NCBI RefSeq assembly: GCF_002632615.1 | Contig: NZ_NITZ01000017.1 | Coordinates: 47,699 to 111,698 of the forward strand | Direction of reading: 5' to 3' | Length of the DNA: 64,000 bases | Origin: Xenorhabdus miraniensis | GTDB taxonomy: Bacteria; Pseudomonadota; Gammaproteobacteria; Enterobacterales; Enterobacteriaceae | In this document: positions 35,648 to 44,646 of the stretch, piece by piece | How positions within the stretch are numbered: position 1 is the first letter of the stretch | Layout of the letters: every line of letters begins with the position of its first letter | The notes under the pieces: generated by a model | Databases searched by the model: none | Told to the model about the DNA's origin: nothing | The model's input: only the letters and a program-made list of their open reading frames with translations | Made by a program: the position numbers and the translations under genes

Positions 35648-36580
35648 TTACTCTACCTGTCGTGCGCCTGCGAGATCCAAGCGGCAAATATGGACAAAAC
35701 CTTCATCATTCTGTACGTAATGTTGTCGCAGCCACTGTGCGACTTCTTCTGCTACTGCCATTTCATGACAAATCGCAAAGAGTGTGGGGCCTGAACCGGA
35801 AATACTGCATGCCAGTGCGCCCAACTTTTGGATTGCTTCGCGTGCGTTGGCAAAACCGGGCAAGAGTTGAGTGCGATACGGCTCTGCAACAACATCTTTC
35901 ATCAATTTGACAGCCAGAGCTGATTGTTGGGTATGGCAGGCATGAATGAAACCGGCAAAATAACGGCCGTGATCAATGATGTCCTTGCGGGAATAATGCT
36001 GCGGCAGGATCGCTCTGGCTTCTGACGTGGAAACTTTGATACCGGGATAAGCCATTACCCATAACCAATCATCAAACGCAGGCACTGTCTGGCAAAGGGG
36101 TTCATCCTGAGACAATATCAACTGTAATCCCCCCAAATAGCAGGGTGCGACATTATCGTAGTGAACACCACCAGAAATGCGTCCTTCTAATTCTCCCATC
36201 ATGCCCAGCAATTGGTTGCGGCTAAATGGATGGCCTTCATATTCATTCAAAGCCACCAAACTGGCGACCACAGAACAGGCACTGGAACCTAATCCTGAAC
36301 CAATCGGCATGTTTTTCTCTAATGTCATGGCAACGGGGAGTTCTTTTCCCAACCGTTGACAAAAAAGCTGCCAGCATTGGTAGACAATATTATGTTTTGG
36401 ATCGGCAGGTAGCTTGCCGACAAATCGTCCCTTATTATTCAGACTGAAACTTTCAGCTTTACTTACGGAGACACAATCTCCAAGCAACGAGCCATCAACG
36501 GGAGAAACCGCTGCGCCGAGCACATCAAATCCGACGCCAACGTTCCCGATAGAGGCAGGCGCATAAACCCTGACAACCAT
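35648..36580 (-). CDS. thrB: ThrB, homoserine kinase
   Basis: GHMP-family kinase that phosphorylates homoserine. The ATP-binding motif [15 protein letters not shown] is present, as is the N-terminal [20 protein letters not shown] and the C-terminal [15 protein letters not shown]. 310 residues. The ATG at 36580 overlaps the thrA stop by one base (TAATG), so translation is coupled. Six upstream codons are open but not conserved. Confidence 0.97.
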   Translation of the reverse strand: MVVRVYAPASIGNVGVGFDVLGAAVSPVDGSLLGDCVSVSKAESFSLNNKGRFVGKLPADPKHNIVYQCWQLFCQRLGKELPVAMTLEKNMPIGSGLGSSACSVVASLVALNEYEGHPFSRNQLLGMMGELEGRISGGVHYDNVAPCYLGGLQLILSQDEPLCQTVPAFDDWLWVMAYPGIKVSTSEARAILPQHYSRKDIIDHGRYFAGFIHACHTQQSALAVKLMKDVVAEPYRTQLLPGFANAREAIQKLGALACSISGSGPTLFAICHEMAVAEEVAQWLRQHYVQNDEGFVHICRLDLAGARQVE

Positions 36581-39066
36581 TAAACCCCCAATTTCCATGA
36601 CAGAGTGCGTAATATATCAGCAAAAACCCCTGCTGCCGTCACATCATTCCCTGCACCATAACCGCGCAGCACCAGCGGTATGGGTTGATAATAACGGGTA
36701 TAGAAAGCCAGTGCGTTTTCACCATTTTTGACTTTATAGAGTGGATCATTGCCGTCAACGGCGACAATTTTCACCCTACAATGGTCTTGTCCGATGATGC
36801 CAACATAACGCAAAACTTTTCCTTGTTCTGCTGCATCTGCCGCACGTTGGCTGAATTCCTGATCCAACTGCGGTAAATGTTGCAGGAACTCATCGACATT
36901 GCCACTGGAATCGAATGAAGCTGGCAATACAGGTTCAACATGGATATCTTCCAGCTCCATTTCATAACCTGCCTCACGTGCCAGAATCAGCAGCTTGCGG
37001 GCAACATCCATGCCGGAAAGATCGTCTCGTGGGTCTGGCTCTGTAAAGCCTTTCTCTTTCGCCAGCAGGGTGGCTTGTGAAAGTGCCATACCTTCATCCA
37101 GCATACCGAAGATGTAGGAAAGAGAACCGGACAGAATGCCGTTGAATTGGACTAATTCATCGCCTGCATTGAGCAGATTCTGTAAGTTTTCAATAACAGG
37201 CAACCCAGCACCTACGTTGGTGTCATACAGGAATTTGCGCTTTGATTTTTCTGCGGCCTGACGGATTTGGCGGTAATAACCCATTGACAGGGTATTGGCT
37301 TTTTTATTCGGTGTGACAACGTTAAAGCCGTCACTGAGGAAGCTGGCATATTGCTCTGCAATGGCTTGATTGGATGTACAGTCTACAATGACCGGGTTCA
37401 GCAAATGGTACTCTTTTTCAAGGCGGATCAATCGGCTCAGGCTGAAAGGTTCAGTTGCCTCTGATAGTGCCTGTTGCCAATTATCCAGACAAATTCCTTG
37501 CATGTCGGTTAACAAGGCACGGGAATTGGCAATACCACAGACCCGTAGTTCAATGTGTTTTTGTTTGAGCCATGTTTGCTGGCGGCGGATTTGTTCTATC
37601 AACGCATTTCCTACACCACCCACGCCGACAACGAAGACTTCAACCACTTGTGCGGTGTTGAACAGCATTTGGTGACAGAGTCGAACCGCAGTCGTTGCCG
37701 CATCATTCTCAATAACAGCGGAAATGGAACGCTCAGAAGATCCCTGTGCAATAGCAATAATGTTGATATTAGCGCGTGTCAATGCAGAGAAGAAACGGGC
37801 AGAAATACCCCGCTGAGTGCGCATGCCATCTCCAACCACAGAGATAATGGCAAGGTTATCCATCACATCAATCGGATCAAGCACACCATCTTTCAATTCC
37901 AGATAAAACTCTTCCGTTAATGCTTTTTGCGCCTTCTCCAGTTCTTTTTGCGGTACACAAAAACTGATGCTGTACTCCGACGAAGACTGCGTGATCAACA
38001 CGACGGAAATACCTTTGCGCGACATAACGGAAAAGACCCGTGCCGCCATCCCAACCATGCCCTTCATACCGGGGCCGGAAACGTTGAACATTGCCATGTG
38101 GTTAAGATTGGTGATGCCCTTAATCGGCATGTTCTCGTCTTTTTGATCACCATTGAGGCGTTCATTGCCAATGTTATTGCCAATGAAAGTACCCGTCGCA
38201 TCAGGATTGGCCGTATTTTTGATCAGGCAAGGAATTTGAAATTGGGCGATAGGCGCAATGGTACGGGGATGAAGGACTTTTGCACCAAAATAAGAGAGTT
38301 CCATCGCTTCTTGGTATGACATGCTTTTCAGCAAGCGGGCATCAGCAACCGCTCTTGGATCGCAAGTATAAACGCCATCTACGTCAGTCCAGATTTCGCA
38401 GCAGTCTGCCCGTAAACATGCCGCCAGCACTGCAGCTGAATAGTCAGAGCCGTTGCGCCCCAATACCACCAATTCACCGTTTTCATTGCCAGCGGTGAAA
38501 CCTGCCATCAGGATAATATGGTCAGAAGGAATGTTAAGTTCCGCAATCCTCTTGGAAGACTCAAGAATATCAACGGTAGATTCAAGATAATGCCCATGTG
38601 CCAGAAGGTTTTTGACGGGATCAATCACAGTCACTTTATGACCACGGGCCTGTAATACTGCTTCCATGATGGCAATCGATAGTTTTTCGCCGCAGCAGAT
38701 CAGAGACGCGTTAATACTATCAGGGCACTGCCTCAACAAGGAAATGCCATGCAGGGCTTGTTTCAGATAGGCGAGTTCGCGTTCCACAACACCTTTCAGA
38801 TGTTCATAAGCAAATCCTGCTTGTTGTTCTTTCAATCCCGACAGCAAATCGGCAAAAATTTGGGTTGCATCGCTAATATTGGAAACAATATCTTGCCCTG
38901 CGACCGTTTTTTCGATCATCGCCACGAGATGGTTGGTAATCTTTGCCGGTGCAGAGAGCACCAGGGCGACTTGCCCAAGCAGTAACTCATTCTCGGCGAT
39001 ATTTGCAACGCTCAGTACACGCTGGTGATTTGCAACTGAGGTGCCCCCAAATTTCAGTACTCGCAT
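36580..39066 (-). CDS. thrA: ThrA, aspartokinase I-homoserine dehydrogenase I
   Basis: Bifunctional enzyme with aspartate kinase at the N-terminus ([17 protein letters not shown], about 1-250), two ACT-type regulatory stretches in the middle (about 315-460), and homoserine dehydrogenase at the C-terminus ([20 protein letters not shown] as the NAD(P) motif near 470). 828 residues (E. coli 820). It catalyses the first and third steps toward threonine and is normally inhibited by threonine through the ACT domains. First structural gene after the thrL attenuator. Confidence 0.98.
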   Translation of the reverse strand: MRVLKFGGTSVANHQRVLSVANIAENELLLGQVALVLSAPAKITNHLVAMIEKTVAGQDIVSNISDATQIFADLLSGLKEQQAGFAYEHLKGVVERELAYLKQALHGISLLRQCPDSINASLICCGEKLSIAIMEAVLQARGHKVTVIDPVKNLLAHGHYLESTVDILESSKRIAELNIPSDHIILMAGFTAGNENGELVVLGRNGSDYSAAVLAACLRADCCEIWTDVDGVYTCDPRAVADARLLKSMSYQEAMELSYFGAKVLHPRTIAPIAQFQIPCLIKNTANPDATGTFIGNNIGNERLNGDQKDENMPIKGITNLNHMAMFNVSGPGMKGMVGMAARVFSVMSRKGISVVLITQSSSEYSISFCVPQKELEKAQKALTEEFYLELKDGVLDPIDVMDNLAIISVVGDGMRTQRGISARFFSALTRANINIIAIAQGSSERSISAVIENDAATTAVRLCHQMLFNTAQVVEVFVVGVGGVGNALIEQIRRQQTWLKQKHIELRVCGIANSRALLTDMQGICLDNWQQALSEATEPFSLSRLIRLEKEYHLLNPVIVDCTSNQAIAEQYASFLSDGFNVVTPNKKANTLSMGYYRQIRQAAEKSKRKFLYDTNVGAGLPVIENLQNLLNAGDELVQFNGILSGSLSYIFGMLDEGMALSQATLLAKEKGFTEPDPRDDLSGMDVARKLLILAREAGYEMELEDIHVEPVLPASFDSSGNVDEFLQHLPQLDQEFSQRAADAAEQGKVLRYVGIIGQDHCRVKIVAVDGNDPLYKVKNGENALAFYTRYYQPIPLVLRGYGAGNDVTAAGVFADILRTLSWKLGV

Positions 39067-39092
39067 TAACGTCCCTCTCCTGGTTTTTGTCC

Positions 39093-39124
39093 AAAAAAAA
39101 GCCCGTATCTTGTGGGATACGGGC
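39093..39124 (-). terminator. thr operon attenuator
   Basis: On the minus strand: a perfect 9 bp stem (GCCCGTATC and GATACGGGC) with a 6-base loop, followed by eight Us. It lies between the thrL leader peptide and thrA, where ribosome stalling at Thr codons decides whether it forms. Confidence 0.9.
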
Positions 39125-39148
39125 TTATTATTGTTTTATGTGTATGCG

Positions 39149-39235
39149 TCAGCCCGCACCGCAACTCATGGTTCCGGTGGTAATCGTAGTGGTTGTTTTT
39201 GTAGTAACCATTTTTTTCGGGCTGTTATGGCGCAT
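39149..39235 (-). CDS. thrL: ThrL, threonine operon leader peptide
   Basis: A 28-codon leader reading MRHNSPKKMVTT, then Lys, four Thr, Ile, two Thr, Gly, Thr, and ending MSCGAG. It contains nine threonine codons and one isoleucine codon, the expected sensor for attenuation by charged tRNA-Thr and tRNA-Ile. The terminator hairpin follows 25 bp later and thrA 83 bp later. Compared with the E. coli 21-residue leader (ending GNGAG), the GAG end is kept but the N-terminus is longer and basic, and isoleucine is reduced to one codon. Confidence 0.92.
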   Translation of the reverse strand: MRHNSPKKMVTTKTTTTITTGTMSCGAG

Positions 39236-39897
39236 AATTTCCTGTCTGTCTTTTAATTTGTCTGACCCCCTATTGGTTAAATTAAACTGTGGTCAATGTC
39301 AAATATTTTTTATGGCGAAAGCAGAAAAAAGCGTCATTTTCCGTACTGTAATTATTCAAAATATGACAAAAGGGACACACCATTATCTGGCAGGTCTGGT
39401 TATTTTCTAGCATTTAATTTTACAAAAAACATATTTTGTAATTGTTTTATCTTTATGATAAAAACATGCGTGTTTAGACGTTTAGGAGCCGAGCTAACTC
39501 CTTCTGGCGTTCAGGTCTTCATGATAGTTGTTAACATATTTTATTCAAATTAATAACAAATGATCTAAATTAAAATTAACAATTACAATTAATGTTAACG
39601 TGCTACAATTGATTTTGATATGTATCAACAAAAGTTAGTTTTTTTAGAAGGCAAATACATTACTAGCTGTTATATTGCTGTTAATAGACTAATATAGTGC
39701 CTTGTTTAAATCGGGTTTTTCAGGTATGTACCCTCCAAAAAAAGCAACGCTGGCTTTTAGCGTAAAACATATCAAAACATTTATTTTGGGCATGAGCTGG
39801 TTTTTCTGTGAATCAGAACAAGATCAGCATATTTTCTTTTAATAATAACAGCTTATGTCATACAGATTCTGTTTTTTAGCGATTTTAGGTAGCAACC
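39236..39897. promoter_or_regulatory. Divergent thr operon and arcA control region
   Basis: About 660 bp between thrL and arcA with no convincing gene (in E. coli trmL lies here; I do not see it). The left end should hold the thr promoter on the minus strand. The right end is the arcA upstream region, AT-rich and long, as in other enterobacteria where arcA has several promoters. I could not assign individual elements. Confidence 0.5.
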
Positions 39898-40617
39898 ATG
39901 CAAACCCCGCACATTTTGATTGTTGAAGACGAAATTGTCACACGCAATACCCTCAAAAGCATTTTTGAAGCTGAAGGGTATGTCGTTTATGAAGCCACTG
40001 ACGGCTCAGAAATGCACAACATTCTGTCAGATAACGATATCAATTTAGTGATTATGGATATCAATCTGCCAGGTAAGAATGGGTTACTTCTTGCTCGTGA
40101 ATTACGTGAGCAGGCAAATGTCGCGCTGATGTTTTTAACAGGCCGTGACAATGAAGTGGATAAAATTCTTGGTCTTGAAATCGGCGCTGATGATTATATC
40201 ACCAAGCCATTTAACCCACGTGAATTAACCATTCGCGCCCGGAACTTGCTTTCTCGAACAATGAATCTGAGTCATTATTCAGATGATGTGCGTCGTCAAA
40301 TTGAAAGTTACAAGTTCAACGGGTGGACGCTGGATATCAATAGTCGTTCTTTGGTTAGCCCAATGGGAGATCAGTACAAGCTGCCACGCAGTGAATTCCG
40401 TGCGATGCTTCATTTCTGTGAAAATCCAGGAAAAATTCAGACTCGTGCAGAATTGCTGAAAAAAATGACGGGCCGTGAACTGAAACCTCACGATCGTACT
40501 GTTGATGTCACTATCCGCCGTATTCGTAAACATTTCGAATCGATCCCGGATACTCCGGAAATTATTGCGACCATCCACGGCGAAGGTTACCGTTTCTGCG
40601 GTGATTTAGAAGACTAA
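39898..40617 (+). CDS. arcA: ArcA, response regulator of aerobic respiration
   Basis: OmpR/PhoB-type response regulator that represses aerobic metabolism under low oxygen when phosphorylated by ArcB. The receiver domain has the phospho-acceptor D54 in [13 protein letters not shown] and the conserved lysine in [10 protein letters not shown]. The C-terminal winged helix ends with [16 protein letters not shown] and [12 protein letters not shown]. 239 residues, near-identical in pattern to E. coli ArcA. Confidence 0.98.
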   Translation: MQTPHILIVEDEIVTRNTLKSIFEAEGYVVYEATDGSEMHNILSDNDINLVIMDINLPGKNGLLLARELREQANVALMFLTGRDNEVDKILGLEIGADDYITKPFNPRELTIRARNLLSRTMNLSHYSDDVRRQIESYKFNGWTLDINSRSLVSPMGDQYKLPRSEFRAMLHFCENPGKIQTRAELLKKMTGRELKPHDRTVDVTIRRIRKHFESIPDTPEIIATIHGEGYRFCGDLED

Positions 40618-40650
40618 TCAATACCACCAAGGTATTGTGCTGTATTTGTC

Positions 40651-40690
40651 AAAAAGCCCCGAATGTCTTATGGCATCAGGGCTTTTCTTT
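40651..40690. terminator. Bidirectional terminator between arcA and creA
   Basis: AAAAAGCCCCGAATG pairs with CATCAGGGCTTTTC (one mismatch or bulge) around a short loop, flanked by A and T runs. It serves arcA (+) and creA (-). Confidence 0.85.
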
Positions 40691-40717
40691 TTGACTGTTG
40701 CTTGATTTGTGGAGTAT

Positions 40718-41185
40718 TTATTCTTTCCACGGCATGATCGGCACGGCGCTGATTGCATTCTTAGGAGAACCATCGATCACTTTGTCAGAGTAAGTTAAAT
40801 AAATCAGCGTATTACGTGTAGGATCATAGAAGCGCACAACCTGAAGTTTTTTAAATACTAAAGAAGTACGTTTCTGGAAGACAACTTGTCCTTTCTTGGG
40901 CGATTTTTTTATCTTATCTGCCAATTCAATCGGGCCAACCTGTTGACAGGATATAGCTGCATCAGATGTATCTTCAGCCAATCCCAGCCCTCCCTTAATT
41001 CCCCCTGTTTTAGCCCGGCTCAGATAACAGGTAACATTTTTAACATCAGGGTCATCAAAGGCCTCTATCACTATTTTGTTATCAGGGCCAAAAAGTTTGA
41101 ACACGGTATCGACAGAGCCGATCTCTTCAGCATGCAGAACTACAGGAGAAAAGAGTAAGGTAGCCGCTATCACTATTTTCTTCAT
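40718..41185 (-). CDS. creA: CreA, periplasmic protein of unknown role
   Basis: Exported protein of ~155 residues matching E. coli CreA ([63 protein letters not shown]). A signal peptide ends near LHAEE. Two cysteines could form a disulfide in the periplasm. Two ATGs (41194, 41185) are possible and neither has a strong ribosome site; I chose 41185 ([11 protein letters not shown]) for the shorter signal. In E. coli it heads creABCD; here creB, creC and creD are absent between arcA and creA. Confidence 0.93.
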   Translation of the reverse strand: MKKIVIAATLLFSPVVLHAEEIGSVDTVFKLFGPDNKIVIEAFDDPDVKNVTCYLSRAKTGGIKGGLGLAEDTSDAAISCQQVGPIELADKIKKSPKKGQVVFQKRTSLVFKKLQVVRFYDPTRNTLIYLTYSDKVIDGSPKNAISAVPIMPWKE

Positions 41186-41958
41186 GGTTACCATATTTAG
41201 TCCATTTGAATTAAATAAATGCAGTGAAAATATCTACCATTAACATATAATGTAAATCAATAGTTCTAATGTAATCATTTTCACCATGAATGCACTCGTA
41301 ATAAAAAATCATGGCATTATAGCTGAATATGCACTCAAAACGAGCCAATTGTGGTTTTTTAGTCCACCTCTGTTGGCTGCGTATCTTTCTGAAATACTCT
41401 TAAAATAGAGATAATTTTTAGAAATTACCCATAGTTGCTGAGGCTAACAGGACATCCAGTCAATTGGTTGTCGATTTATTTTTTATTTAAGTTCATAGTG
41501 TTACCTAATCCATTAAGACAGTGCTTGACATATTATCAAGCCTGCCATTAATTTATTCCAAGTCTAAACTTGTTTAATTTTGTTGGTGATTTATGTGAAA
41601 CATAAGTGTAACAACGATCGTGCCGAACAGAATATAGTTTATTCTTTTATTATTTTGATTGCGATTTGTTCTATTGAGTAATAATAAATTTCGTAACTGA
41701 TTTGCTAAGATAGAACGACTGCTATCACGATAAGGCACAAGGGACGGCTTTCAATGTAAAAAAGCTAACACCCTGCCTGAACGGTAGGTAAGCAGTATCC
41801 TAAAAACATGTTGTTATCGTTGGGGAAATATAAATATTGGTTATAAATAAGACTACAGAATATATACGTTCGGAAAAATATTTTGGTTTTCAGGCCAACA
41901 AGTAAGTTGTTTTACATTTATATGATTTTCTTTTTGTCTTAATGACTTAGGGATATGT
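41186..41958. other. 770 bp creA-rob intergenic region, no gene seen
   Basis: An AT-rich divergent region. A more GC-balanced patch at ~41730-41810 (around CACCCTGCCTGAACGGTAGG, with CTGCCT/GGTAGG complementarity) could be a structured 5' leader or small RNA for rob, but I do not recognise it. No ORF of note. Confidence 0.4.
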
Positions 41959-42840
41959 ATGGATCAAACCAACATCATTCGGGATTTGCTGCATTGGGTA
42001 GATAATAACCTAGATCGTCCATTGTCCCTTGATAATGTTGCAGCAAAAGCAGGTTACTCCAAGTGGCATTTACAGCGTATGTTCAAGGATGTGACTGGTC
42101 AGGCAATTGGCTCCTATATCCGCGCAAGACGATTGTCCAGAGCTGCTGTTGCATTACGTTTAACCAGCCGCCCTATTTTGGATATCGCTTTGCAATATCG
42201 CTTTGATTCTCAGCAAACTTTTACCAGAGCTTTCAAAAAACAGTTCGATCGAACGCCAGCATCTTACCGCCGAAGCGACGAGTGGTATACCAAGGGAATA
42301 TGCCCACCTATTTTGTTGGATAATAAACCGTTGCCGGCACACAAATTCGTTACATTGGAAGATAAACTGCTTATTGGTACTGAGCATACGTGTAGCTATG
42401 TGCTCGAACAGTGGTCTGAAGCTTGCAAAAATATGCGTCATAACTTTTGGATTAACTACTTACAGGACGCTGAAGTATTACCACCCAGACTTTATGGGCT
42501 ACACCATACTACGCCTAGTGCGGAGCATGAGGAAGAACAGACAGTTTTCTATACCACTGCAATAGAGCCTGAATACGCTACCTTTGATACCAAGGGCAGT
42601 AGCCCGGTTATCCTGCCCGGCGGAGATTATATTTCGTTCAGTTATTTTGGTGATAAAGAGCAATTACAAGAGTTTCTCTTTACGATTTATGGCATTTGTC
42701 TGCCTGTATTAAACATCACTCGCAGAAAGGGATACGATGTCGAGCGATATTACCTCACTAACCTTGAATGGAAAAATCTTGGGAATGAGTCTCAAAACCA
42801 TGTTGTGGAATTTGAGTACCTCATCCCAATTGAGCGTTAA
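41959..42840 (+). CDS. rob: Rob, AraC-type stress regulator
   Basis: Transcription factor of the MarA/SoxS/Rob group. The N-terminal AraC HTH (KAGYSKWHLQRMFKDVTGQAIGSYIRARRLSRAAVALR) covers ~1-105; the C-terminal GyrI-like ligand-binding domain covers ~120-290. 293 residues (E. coli 289). The ATG at 41959 gives MDQTNIIRDLLHWVD. Its stop overlaps that of the convergent gpmB by 3-4 bp. Confidence 0.96.
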   Translation: MDQTNIIRDLLHWVDNNLDRPLSLDNVAAKAGYSKWHLQRMFKDVTGQAIGSYIRARRLSRAAVALRLTSRPILDIALQYRFDSQQTFTRAFKKQFDRTPASYRRSDEWYTKGICPPILLDNKPLPAHKFVTLEDKLLIGTEHTCSYVLEQWSEACKNMRHNFWINYLQDAEVLPPRLYGLHHTTPSAEHEEEQTVFYTTAIEPEYATFDTKGSSPVILPGGDYISFSYFGDKEQLQEFLFTIYGICLPVLNITRRKGYDVERYYLTNLEWKNLGNESQNHVVEFEYLIPIER

Positions 42841-43484
42841 CCTTGTAATTCATCCAAGGCGGGCATATCCAGATGTGTAATATCGCCCGCCGTTTCAACA
42901 ATCCAGCCTGAAGCAAGCCATGGGCTATCCTGATAATCTACCCGTGAGATAGAACAATTTCTTAGCCTCAGACGACGTTCTGAATTGGCCGGAAGTCCTA
43001 AAATTGAACAGACTAAACTAACCAGTGCCATGCCATGACTCACTAGTAAAGGGCGACTGCCTGCGGGCAGATTGAGGCAACTTTCCAATGCAGCCCGCAT
43101 ACGTACAGATAATTCATTCATCGATTCACCTTCTGGGATTCGCCCATTTGGTGTACCATCGACAAGACTTTTACGCCAGGATTCCTCTTCCGGTGTGAGG
43201 GAACTCAGTTCGCGGTTTTCCAGAACGCCCATATGTAACTCGCGCAAACGCGGTTCCAATATAATGTCGCACCCGCAGGCTTTAGCGATGATTTCTGCGG
43301 TTTGTCGTGTTCGACCAAGGTCACTGGTGATAACATGAGTAATGTTTTCTGATTTGACTCTCTGTGCGACCAGATCAGCCTGACGCCGACCCATTTCAGT
43401 CAAAGGACTGTCGGATTGCCCCTGAATACGACGAGCCACGTTCCATTCGGTTTCGCCATGACGAACAAGATAGACCTGTAACAT
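42837..43484 (-). CDS. gpmB: GpmB (YtjC), histidine phosphatase family
   Basis: A 215-residue histidine phosphatase, annotated as phosphoglycerate mutase 2 but in E. coli a phosphatase. The catalytic motif VRHGETEWNVARRIQGQSDSPL is at residue ~6, with the second His in PLLVSHGMALVS. Matches E. coli in length and in position beside rob and yjjX. Convergent and overlapping with rob. Confidence 0.95.
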   Translation of the reverse strand: MLQVYLVRHGETEWNVARRIQGQSDSPLTEMGRRQADLVAQRVKSENITHVITSDLGRTRQTAEIIAKACGCDIILEPRLRELHMGVLENRELSSLTPEEESWRKSLVDGTPNGRIPEGESMNELSVRMRAALESCLNLPAGSRPLLVSHGMALVSLVCSILGLPANSERRLRLRNCSISRVDYQDSPWLASGWIVETAGDITHLDMPALDELQG

Positions 43485-43539
43485 AGTTATTTTCCGTTAT
43501 ACTGCATCATGAAATAATTCAAAGGATAATTTATTTATT

Positions 43540-44067
43540 ATGTACCACGTTATTGCAGCAACAACTAACCCTGCGAAAATAAAAGCGATTAGCCTTGCAT
43601 TCGATGATGTTTTTGGTCCAGGTACTTACCGTATAGAAGATGTCAATGTAGACAGCAGTGTACCTCAACAACCTATTGGCAATACTGAAACCCGCACAGG
43701 TGCCCGTCATCGAGTTATGGCCGCCCGTCAGGTTCGGCCTGAAGCTGATTTTTGGGTTGGGGTTGAAGCTGGAATTGAAGATGACATGACGTTTGCCTGG
43801 ATGGTGGTTGAGCACAAACAAATTCGGGGAGAATCGCGTTCTGCCAGCCTGATGCTGCCTGAAAAAGTATTGGAAGGCATTCGTGAGGGACGCGAACTTG
43901 GCCACGAAATGGCTGACGTAGCAGGCATTGATAATATTAAGCAGAAAGGTGGTGCAATTGGCTTTTTCACCAACGGTATTCTGACGCGCACCAGTGTGTA
44001 TCATCAGGCTCTGATACTGGCTCTTGTACCTATCCATCATGAAATTTACAAAGAGTTAAATAACTAA
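43540..44067 (+). CDS. yjjX: YjjX, ITP/XTP phosphatase
   Basis: Non-canonical nucleoside triphosphatase that removes ITP and XTP. The N-terminal [12 protein letters not shown] matches the family, as do [26 protein letters not shown] and [14 protein letters not shown]. 175 residues, near the usual length. Divergent from gpmB across 55 bp; an AAAGGATAATTT ribosome site precedes the ATG. Confidence 0.94.
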   Translation: MYHVIAATTNPAKIKAISLAFDDVFGPGTYRIEDVNVDSSVPQQPIGNTETRTGARHRVMAARQVRPEADFWVGVEAGIEDDMTFAWMVVEHKQIRGESRSASLMLPEKVLEGIREGRELGHEMADVAGIDNIKQKGGAIGFFTNGILTRTSVYHQALILALVPIHHEIYKELNN

Positions 44068-44071
44068 TCCT

Positions 44072-44100
44072 AACAGTACGTTATATTTAACGGTACTGTT
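44072..44100 (+). terminator. Hairpin after yjjX
   Basis: Arms AACAGTAC and GTACTGTT around an AT-rich loop, 5 bp past the yjjX stop, followed by TT. A plausible terminator. Confidence 0.6.
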
Positions 44101-44106
44101 TCCAAT

Positions 44107-44174
44107 AACATAGCTTTTCCAGGAACGTGGCTTTTTCAAGAACGTAGCTTTTTCAAAAACATAGCCTTTCCAAG
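44107..44174. repeat. Four imperfect 17 bp direct repeats
   Basis: Four head-to-tail copies of about AACRTAGCTTTTYCAAG (R = A/G, Y = T/C), differing at one to four positions, directly after the yjjX terminator. Non-coding. They may be a decayed tandem duplication or a small protein-binding array. Confidence 0.85.
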
Positions 44175-44264
44175 AAAATAAGCTGTTTGGGGTCATGGCT
44201 GGATGACCCCGAATAACGTTTGTCCTGTTATCTTACACTGGCTATTTTGATAAATTAATAGTGG

Positions 44265-44585
44265 TTATTTTAACAACTGCATTTCCAGCCACTCTTTAAC
44301 ATGGGCTGGCGCTGCTTTTAAGCTGTTGGAACCACGCGTAATGGTGGCAATGCCAACACTGAGTTCGTCTTTTAGTTCACGCTGACTCATTTGCCCACGC
44401 ATCAATTCCTGAATAATCCGAACCCGGGTTGATAAAGCTGTACGCTCATCGGGGGTCAATAATAGTTGTAAAATAGAATGTTGCAAATTTTGTTCAAATG
44501 CTGTTTGTAACAACCCCACAAAAGTGAGCCAGTCATCGCCATCTTCCGGGGAAATAGCCGGATCAATCAAATGATTTTGTGCCAT
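44265..44585 (-). CDS. trpR: TrpR, tryptophan repressor
   Basis: Repressor that binds trp operators when loaded with tryptophan. The all-helical fold is recognisable, with LLLTPDERTALSTRVRIIQELM and the HTH MSQRELKDELSVGIATITRGSNSLKAAP. 106 residues (E. coli 108). It lies 61 bp downstream of slt on the same strand and has its own operator just upstream of the ATG (44598-44614). Confidence 0.96.
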   Translation of the reverse strand: MAQNHLIDPAISPEDGDDWLTFVGLLQTAFEQNLQHSILQLLLTPDERTALSTRVRIIQELMRGQMSQRELKDELSVGIATITRGSNSLKAAPAHVKEWLEMQLLK

Positions 44586-44597
44586 AATTAACTGCCA

Positions 44598-44614
44598 TAC
44601 TATCTAACTAGTAC
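44598..44614 (-). promoter_or_regulatory. trp operator upstream of trpR
   Basis: TACTATCTAACTAGTAC, 12 bp upstream of the trpR ATG, matches the TrpR operator core (ACTAGTTAACTAGT) with a strong right half (AACTAGTAC) and a weaker left half. It indicates autoregulation of trpR, as in E. coli. Confidence 0.75.
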
Positions 44615-44646
44615 GGCAGCATATCATATTTAAATTACTTCATAAA

